The notes under the pieces are model-generated. The model worked only from the letters and a program-made list of their open reading frames with translations. It did no database searches and was not told the origin of the DNA. From NCBI GenBank assembly GCA_027010005.1, contig JALVCM010000344.1, positions 1 to 9,156 of the forward strand: a DNA stretch of 9,156 nt, read 5' to 3'. Within the stretch, counting starts at the first letter, position 1, and each line of letters starts with the position of its first letter. The stretch comes from Thiohalobacter sp. (GTDB lineage Bacteria; Pseudomonadota; Gammaproteobacteria; DSM-19610). The translations under genes were made by a program, and so were the position numbers. This document shows positions 5,291 through 9,156 of this stretch, piece by piece.

Positions 5291-7579
5291 TCAGACCTCT
5301 GTCACCGGTAAATCACACCTGAAATCTTTCCCCACCAGGTTTTCTATTTCGACAGCCTGAACCGGCTTGCTGAAGAAATAGCCCTGCACAAGCGGACAGC
5401 CCAGACTATAAAGGAACTCGGCCTGATCGAGGGTTTCCACACCTTCCGCCACTACGCTGTAACCCAGTCCCAGTGACATATTAACAATGGTACTCACCAT
5501 AAGTGCCGCCGCAGGTTCATGTGGTAACTCACGAATGAATTCCCGGTCAACCTTGAGCGTATCAATCTCGAGTTTCTTCAATACCGAGAGAGAAGAATAG
5601 CCTGTACCAAAATCATCGATCGCCACCTTGACACCTTTTTCCTGAAGCTGTTTGCAGATGCAGATATGCTCGTCAGGGTTACGTGTCTGGCTTTCAGTAA
5701 TCTCTATTTCCAGATCACCGGGCAAAAGACCACAACGTGTGATTTCCTGCTCGACTTTTTCAGGGAAGCCTTTAGTGCTGAAATGGCCGGACGAAATATT
5801 AATCGCCATATTCAGATCGATATCCTTCTGTTTCCACTGCGAGTGCTGTTCACAGGCTGTGGCCAGAACCCATTCGCCGATTTTATTGATCAGACCAATT
5901 CTCTCGGCCGCATCAATAAACTGATCGGGTGGAACCATCCCGCGCACCGGGTGTTGCCAGCGAATCAGGGCTTCCACACCACTCATCCGTCCGGTTTGTA
6001 ATGAAATCTTGGGTTGGTACCAGAGCTCGAACTCATCATTAACAAGCGCTTTCTGAAGATCTGTTTCAAGTTGAAGACGGGAAACTGACTCAGCCGTCAT
6101 CTCGGGGTCATAAAAAGCATAACACTGCTTGCCTGCCTGTTTGGCAGAATACATGGCCGTATCCGCGGCTTTAAGCAACATGTTTGCCTGTGTCCCGTCA
6201 TCCGGGTAAACCGCAATGCCTATGCTCATTTTTGGATTGATTTCGTGGGCATCCAGCTCGGTAATCTCATGTGACAACGCCATACACCGGTCAGCAACCA
6301 TGCTGGCGTCGATACCTTCCTCGATATCATCCAGAATGATGCAGAATTCGTCCCCGCCCAGGCGTGCTATAAAATCGATATCCCTCAACAGGGCCTTGAG
6401 TTTTCCTGCAATAATCTGCAGGTATTCATCCCCTTTATCATGTCCCAGTGTGTCGTTTATCTCCTTGAAACCATCCAGATCAATATAAAGAATTGCCAGT
6501 TTCCGCTTTTTCCTCCTCGCCTGCTTTATCAGTTCATCCAGGTGCTGGTGGAAATGGCTGCGATTGGCCAACCCGGTGAGCTCATCAAAATACGCCATGT
6601 CAAAGATTTTTTTCTCGGCAGACTTGATAATCGAAATATCCTGTACTGCCCCAAGAATTGAATGCTCGTATTGAGAATTTTCTATACGCTTGATAATCTG
6701 GTTCATGATGACCCAGTCATCATCGTTGGCTGCTTTTATCCGGTACTCGACTGTTGCGTCATCACCCGTATCAACAACAGAATTTATAGCCATTTTTACT
6801 CTTTGCCTGTCATCAATATGAACCATATCAAGACAGGTGCTCATAGGTATCAACTTCTGATTGACACCACACATTCTTGCAAGGTTTATTGACAGCTCTA
6901 TCAGGGGGGATTTCATATCCCACTTCCAGTAACCGATACGCGCAATATCTTCTGTTGTCGACAGCAGGGCAAGATTGTGTTTTTCCGAGTCAGACCTCAG
7001 TTTAATCAGCTCTTCATAATTCTTGCCAATTTCATATCCCCCTTTCATAAGAAAGCCGAAATACAGCAGACTCAGAACAGCAAGTTCGGTGGAAAATGCC
7101 TGTCCTTCCCACAACAGGCGGCTTTCTATAAAGAGCAGCAAAATCGCCTGATAATAAATGATCAGCCTTGAATCATAGGAAAGAACAGCCAATGCACCAC
7201 CCGCAACACCCGCCAGGCCAAGAATAACCAGGACCTGATACGCCGGATAATCAACCGGGTAAAACAGCCACATAATACTGCCCCATGCTAGTGCAGCAGC
7301 ATAGGCACCAATACTGAAGTGCAGTTTCCATCTCTTGCTGACCTGACTGCCGGGCACCAGGCCGGTGTAGAAAAAATAAACGGCCCAGCGGTAAAGGCTG
7401 ATAAGGGCCAGCATCAGGAACCATGTCCAGGCCACCTTCAGGTCAGACCTGGGTCCGATGATGTAAACCATAACCGAGGCGACAACCAGGCTCCCAATCG
7501 TAGAATAGGTGAGACCCTTGAACAGGAGTTCCGTTTGCATCAAATAAATGGATGTGGAGTTATTCGTTTTATGCGACAT
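5291..7579 (-). CDS. Membrane-bound PAS-GGDEF-EAL cyclic di-GMP signalling protein
   Basis: 762-residue inner-membrane protein that could synthesise and/or hydrolyse cyclic di-GMP. The N-terminal 180 residues hold about six membrane helices (near 24-42, 50-71, 88-107, 114-134, 138-152, 164-178) and match no MASE-type sensor I can name. A PAS-like domain follows (about 205-320, with GYWKWD and a PAC-like end AVQDISIIKSAEKK). GGDEF domain (about 326-490): DELTGLANR, DLDGFKEIND, intact GGDEF at 408-412 and RxxD inhibitory site R399-D402. EAL domain (about 500-745): E536 of EAL, N594, E626, D655/D656 in DDFGTG, K676, E712 and Q732. Both halves keep the residues needed for catalysis, so either or both may be active. 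Transcribed alone and convergent to the permease gene. The ATG at 7579 has a distant AAGGGA 13 nt upstream. The gene is visibly more AT-rich than its neighbours. Confidence 0.93.
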   Translation of the reverse strand: MSHKTNNSTSIYLMQTELLFKGLTYSTIGSLVVASVMVYIIGPRSDLKVAWTWFLMLALISLYRWAVYFFYTGLVPGSQVSKRWKLHFSIGAYAAALAWGSIMWLFYPVDYPAYQVLVILGLAGVAGGALAVLSYDSRLIIYYQAILLLFIESRLLWEGQAFSTELAVLSLLYFGFLMKGGYEIGKNYEELIKLRSDSEKHNLALLSTTEDIARIGYWKWDMKSPLIELSINLARMCGVNQKLIPMSTCLDMVHIDDRQRVKMAINSVVDTGDDATVEYRIKAANDDDWVIMNQIIKRIENSQYEHSILGAVQDISIIKSAEKKIFDMAYFDELTGLANRSHFHQHLDELIKQARRKKRKLAILYIDLDGFKEINDTLGHDKGDEYLQIIAGKLKALLRDIDFIARLGGDEFCIILDDIEEGIDASMVADRCMALSHEITELDAHEINPKMSIGIAVYPDDGTQANMLLKAADTAMYSAKQAGKQCYAFYDPEMTAESVSRLQLETDLQKALVNDEFELWYQPKISLQTGRMSGVEALIRWQHPVRGMVPPDQFIDAAERIGLINKIGEWVLATACEQHSQWKQKDIDLNMAINISSGHFSTKGFPEKVEQEITRCGLLPGDLEIEITESQTRNPDEHICICKQLQEKGVKVAIDDFGTGYSSLSVLKKLEIDTLKVDREFIRELPHEPAAALMVSTIVNMSLGLGYSVVAEGVETLDQAEFLYSLGCPLVQGYFFSKPVQAVEIENLVGKDFRCDLPVTEV

Positions 7580-7665
7580 CTGTGAGATAGTGTCCCTTCT
7601 GGAAGCGTCCTTTTCAGTGAGCAGCCGGCACTTTGTAGCAGAACATGCACAAGCCTGTACATTTC

Positions 7666-7696
7666 ATTATATATAACCACATGCTTATTAAGTCAA
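7666..7696 (-). promoter_or_regulatory. Sigma70-like promoter of the GGDEF-EAL gene
   Basis: On the minus strand TTGACT (7691-7696) is followed after 17 nt by TATATA (7668-7673) or after 19 nt by a perfect TATAAT (7666-7671). The leader to the ATG at 7579 would be about 80 nt. I see no riboswitch-like fold in it. Confidence 0.55.
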
Positions 7697-7795
7697 TATC
7701 GGCAGTGTAACGCCCTGCTTAAGGAGCCTTTGATCAACCCCTCGGGAAGATCGTGAAAATTTGCCTGATATCAATTACAGCCCACAATTTTCAGC

Positions 7796-7824
7796 TTACA
7801 CTCAAGATGTAACCGAGATATAAA
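7796..7824 (+). promoter_or_regulatory. Sigma70-like promoter of the ydcH-dksA-like pair
   Basis: TTACAC (7796-7801), a 17-nt spacer, then TATAAA (7819-7824). Start of transcription would be near 7831, only about 12 nt before the ATG at 7843 and just at the GAGGA ribosome binding site (7832-7836), so the leader is very short. The rest of the 263-nt divergent gap (7580-7842) holds only the promoter for the opposite gene and AT-rich DNA. Confidence 0.5.
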
Positions 7825-7842
7825 CCTGAACGAGGAAAAAAC

Positions 7843-8085
7843 ATGCTGGGTGAAAAACACGATCTGATCCACGAACTCCCGGAATACAAAGACCGCATTC
7901 ACAACCTGAAAATGTCCAACCGGCACTTTTCGCACCAGTTCGAGAAATATCACGAAATCGACCATGAAATTCATCGTGTGGAAGAAGGTATCGAGACTAC
8001 GTCCGATGAATACCTGGAGGAGCTGAAGAAAAAACGGCTTGCCCTGAAAGACGAACTGTTTTCGATGCTCAGAAACGACAACTGA
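7843..8085 (+). CDS. YdcH family (DUF465) small helical protein
   Basis: 80-residue, highly charged and probably all-helical cytoplasmic protein that matches the DUF465/YdcH family in length and sequence: MLGEKHDLIHELPEYKDRIHNLK at the start, YHEIDHEIHRVEEG (35-48) in the middle and EYLEELKKKRLALKDEL (56-72) at the end. The two halves should form an antiparallel helical hairpin or coiled coil. The function of the family is not established. The start has GAGGA with 6-nt spacing. It is followed after 13 nt by the DksA-like gene, which has the same type of ribosome binding site, so the two are probably one operon. Confidence 0.9.
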   Translation: MLGEKHDLIHELPEYKDRIHNLKMSNRHFSHQFEKYHEIDHEIHRVEEGIETTSDEYLEELKKKRLALKDELFSMLRNDN

Positions 8086-8098
8086 CACGAGGTACTCA

Positions 8099-8428
8099 AT
8101 GACTGACTACTCGAAATATGAAGCCAGGTTACAGGCCCTGCGTGATGAAATGGTATCGCGCATCAATGCCATCGAAAAAGATCTTCACCACGAGGACCAG
8201 CCTGTCGAGAAGGACTTTGCCGAACAGGTCACACAGGGAGAGAATGACGATGTCCTGACTGCACTGGACGATGAAGCCCGGGAAACCGTCAGGAAAATCG
8301 ATGCCGCACTGCTTCGCATCAGGACCGGCACCTATGGCATCTGCGAACAATGTGGGAACCCCATTGGTGAAAAACGGCTTGAGGTGGTTCCCTATACCAC
8401 CCTGTGTATCGAGTGTGCTGAAGCGTGA
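8099..8428 (+). CDS. Short DksA/TraR-family C4 zinc-finger protein
   Basis: 109-residue cytoplasmic protein. An N-terminal helical coiled-coil region (about 3-73) is followed by a C4 zinc finger, Cys82, Cys85, Cys103 and Cys106 (CEQC and CIEC with 17 residues between), within GICEQCGNPIGEKRLEVVPYTTLCIEC. Family members bind RNA polymerase in the secondary channel; E. coli DksA is about 151 residues, so this is a short form. Counting back from the zinc finger, the DksA tip motif DxxDxA (D71, D74, A76 in E. coli) aligns without gaps to D39-F-A-E42-Q-V44, so two of three tip residues differ. It may bind polymerase with a different effect, or do something else. GAGG (8089-8092) precedes the ATG by 6 nt. 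It lies 13 nt after the YdcH-type gene and 23 nt before a permease gene. Confidence 0.9.
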   Translation: MTDYSKYEARLQALRDEMVSRINAIEKDLHHEDQPVEKDFAEQVTQGENDDVLTALDDEARETVRKIDAALLRIRTGTYGICEQCGNPIGEKRLEVVPYTTLCIECAEA

Positions 8429-8438
8429 GTCAGTAAGC

Positions 8439-8484
8439 CCCGGTCAGGCACATGCTGTTCCGTGACTTTATCAGCCTGACCGGG
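8439..8484 (+). repeat. Perfect 11-bp inverted repeat around the start codon of the second permease
   Basis: CCCGGTCAGGC (8439-8449) and GCCTGACCGGG (8474-8484) are perfect inverted copies with a 24-nt loop that contains the ATG at 8452. The left arm includes the only Shine-Dalgarno-like stretch (CAGG, 8445-8448). In mRNA the stem would hide the ribosome binding site. There is no U-tract, so it is not a standard terminator. Confidence 0.6.
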
Positions 8485-9156
8485 AGCGCCCTGGTCGCGC
8501 ATCGCATGCGCAGCTTCCTCACCATGCTGGGCATTGCTATCGGTATTGCGGCAGTTGTTCTGCTCACCTCGATTGGTGAGGGCGTACATCGCTTTGTCCT
8601 GTCCGAGTTTACCCAGTTTGGTACCAATATCGTTGCCATCAACCCTGGCCGTACGACCACGCACGGCGGCAGTGTTGGCGTGTTCGGTACCGAGCGCCCG
8701 CTGACGATCGAGGATGCCGAGGCACTTAAACGGCTGCCGTTTGCTGATTCCGTGGTGCCTTTTGTGCAGGGTAATGCCGAAGTGGAGGCTGCCGGCCGGC
8801 GCCGGCGCACGACCATCTATGGTTCAGGGCCGGACATGCCGACGGCATTCAGCATGCACGTCAAGTCGGGCCGCTTCCTGCCGGCCGACGACCCGACTGC
8901 ACCCCGGGCACTGGCCGTACTCGGCAGCAAGCTGCGCCGGGAGCTGTTCGCCGACACTAACCCGCTGGGGCAGCGCATCGGTATCGGCGGTAACCGTTAC
9001 CGTGTCATTGGTGTCATGGAACCCAAGGGTACGGTACTGGGTTTTGACCTCGATGACACAGTCTATATCCCCGCTGAGCGCGCACTGGAATTATTCAACC
9101 GTAATTCATTATTCGAGATTGACGTGCTCTACCCGCCCGAGGCCAGTGTCGAGAAG
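8452..9156 (+). CDS. ABC exporter permease, FtsX/MacB type, C-terminal part cut off by window edge
   Basis: 235 codons are open to the right edge. The visible part is the N-terminal membrane helix (about 20-42) and most of the periplasmic MacB_PCD-like domain. It is clearly paralogous to the permease at 4069-5277: GIAIGIAAVVLLTSIGEG (27-44) against AMAIGVAAVVMLTALGEG, then FGTN, the PGR segment, SGRFLP (139-144) against KGRFLP, and NRYRVIGVM against RRFRVIGIL. The three C-terminal helices expected of the family are outside the window. An in-frame stop at 8434-8436 makes 8452 the first usable ATG. No ATPase gene lies upstream on this strand nearer than 3381-4082, so its ATPase is either that one or encoded beyond the right edge. 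It may belong to the operon of the preceding DksA-like gene (23-nt gap). Confidence 0.9.
   Translation, partial: MLFRDFISLTGSALVAHRMRSFLTMLGIAIGIAAVVLLTSIGEGVHRFVLSEFTQFGTNIVAINPGRTTTHGGSVGVFGTERPLTIEDAEALKRLPFADSVVPFVQGNAEVEAAGRRRRTTIYGSGPDMPTAFSMHVKSGRFLPADDPTAPRALAVLGSKLRRELFADTNPLGQRIGIGGNRYRVIGVMEPKGTVLGFDLDDTVYIPAERALELFNRNSLFEIDVLYPPEASVEK

Noticed and set aside
5288..5298. Palindrome AGGTCAGACCT at 5288-5298 repeated at 7440-7450, near both ends of the GGDEF-EAL gene
   Set aside because: Tempting as flanking repeats of an insertion, but the second copy is inside the coding region and the 9-nt core occurs again at 6989-6997. Likely chance.

Overview
The window looks like part of a chromosome from a gammaproteobacterium of moderately high GC. 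This rests on the gene families (ArsR/GAPDH/ArsJ arsenate module, MacA/MacB-like exporter, YdcH and DksA/TraR-like proteins, GGDEF-EAL protein) and their sequence flavour. A free-living environmental species is likely, but genus cannot be read from this sequence. Both ends cut through genes.

Left part, minus strand (1-2108): an arsenate resistance module read as arsR, then gap, then arsJ. ArsR is a 117-residue As(III)-responsive repressor. The gap gene encodes the ArsJ-associated type of glyceraldehyde-3-phosphate dehydrogenase, and arsJ (cut by the left edge) encodes the MFS exporter of 1-arseno-3-phosphoglycerate. Together the last two convert arsenate to an unstable organoarsenical and pump it out, without arsenate reduction. 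A sigma70-like promoter lies upstream of gap with an AT-rich inverted repeat filling its -35/-10 spacer, a good candidate ArsR operator. Between arsR and gap is a palindromic REP-like element.

Middle, plus strand (2231-5277): a three-gene exporter operon divergent from arsR, with a HlyD/MacA-type adaptor, a LolD/MacB-type ABC ATPase and an FtsX/MacB-type permease. Successive genes overlap by exactly 14 nt at both junctions. The substrate is unknown.

Then, convergent on the minus strand (5291-7579), a 762-residue membrane protein with PAS, GGDEF and EAL domains, all key residues present, which could make and/or degrade cyclic di-GMP. Its gene is visibly more AT-rich than its neighbours.

Right part, plus strand (7843-9156): a small YdcH/DUF465 protein and a short DksA/TraR-like zinc-finger protein, probably one operon with a good promoter, then a second FtsX/MacB-like permease cut by the right edge. 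Its N-terminal half is clearly paralogous to the first permease, and its start codon lies in the loop of a perfect 11-bp inverted repeat. The window therefore holds the pieces of one or two ABC export systems separated by signalling and regulatory genes.
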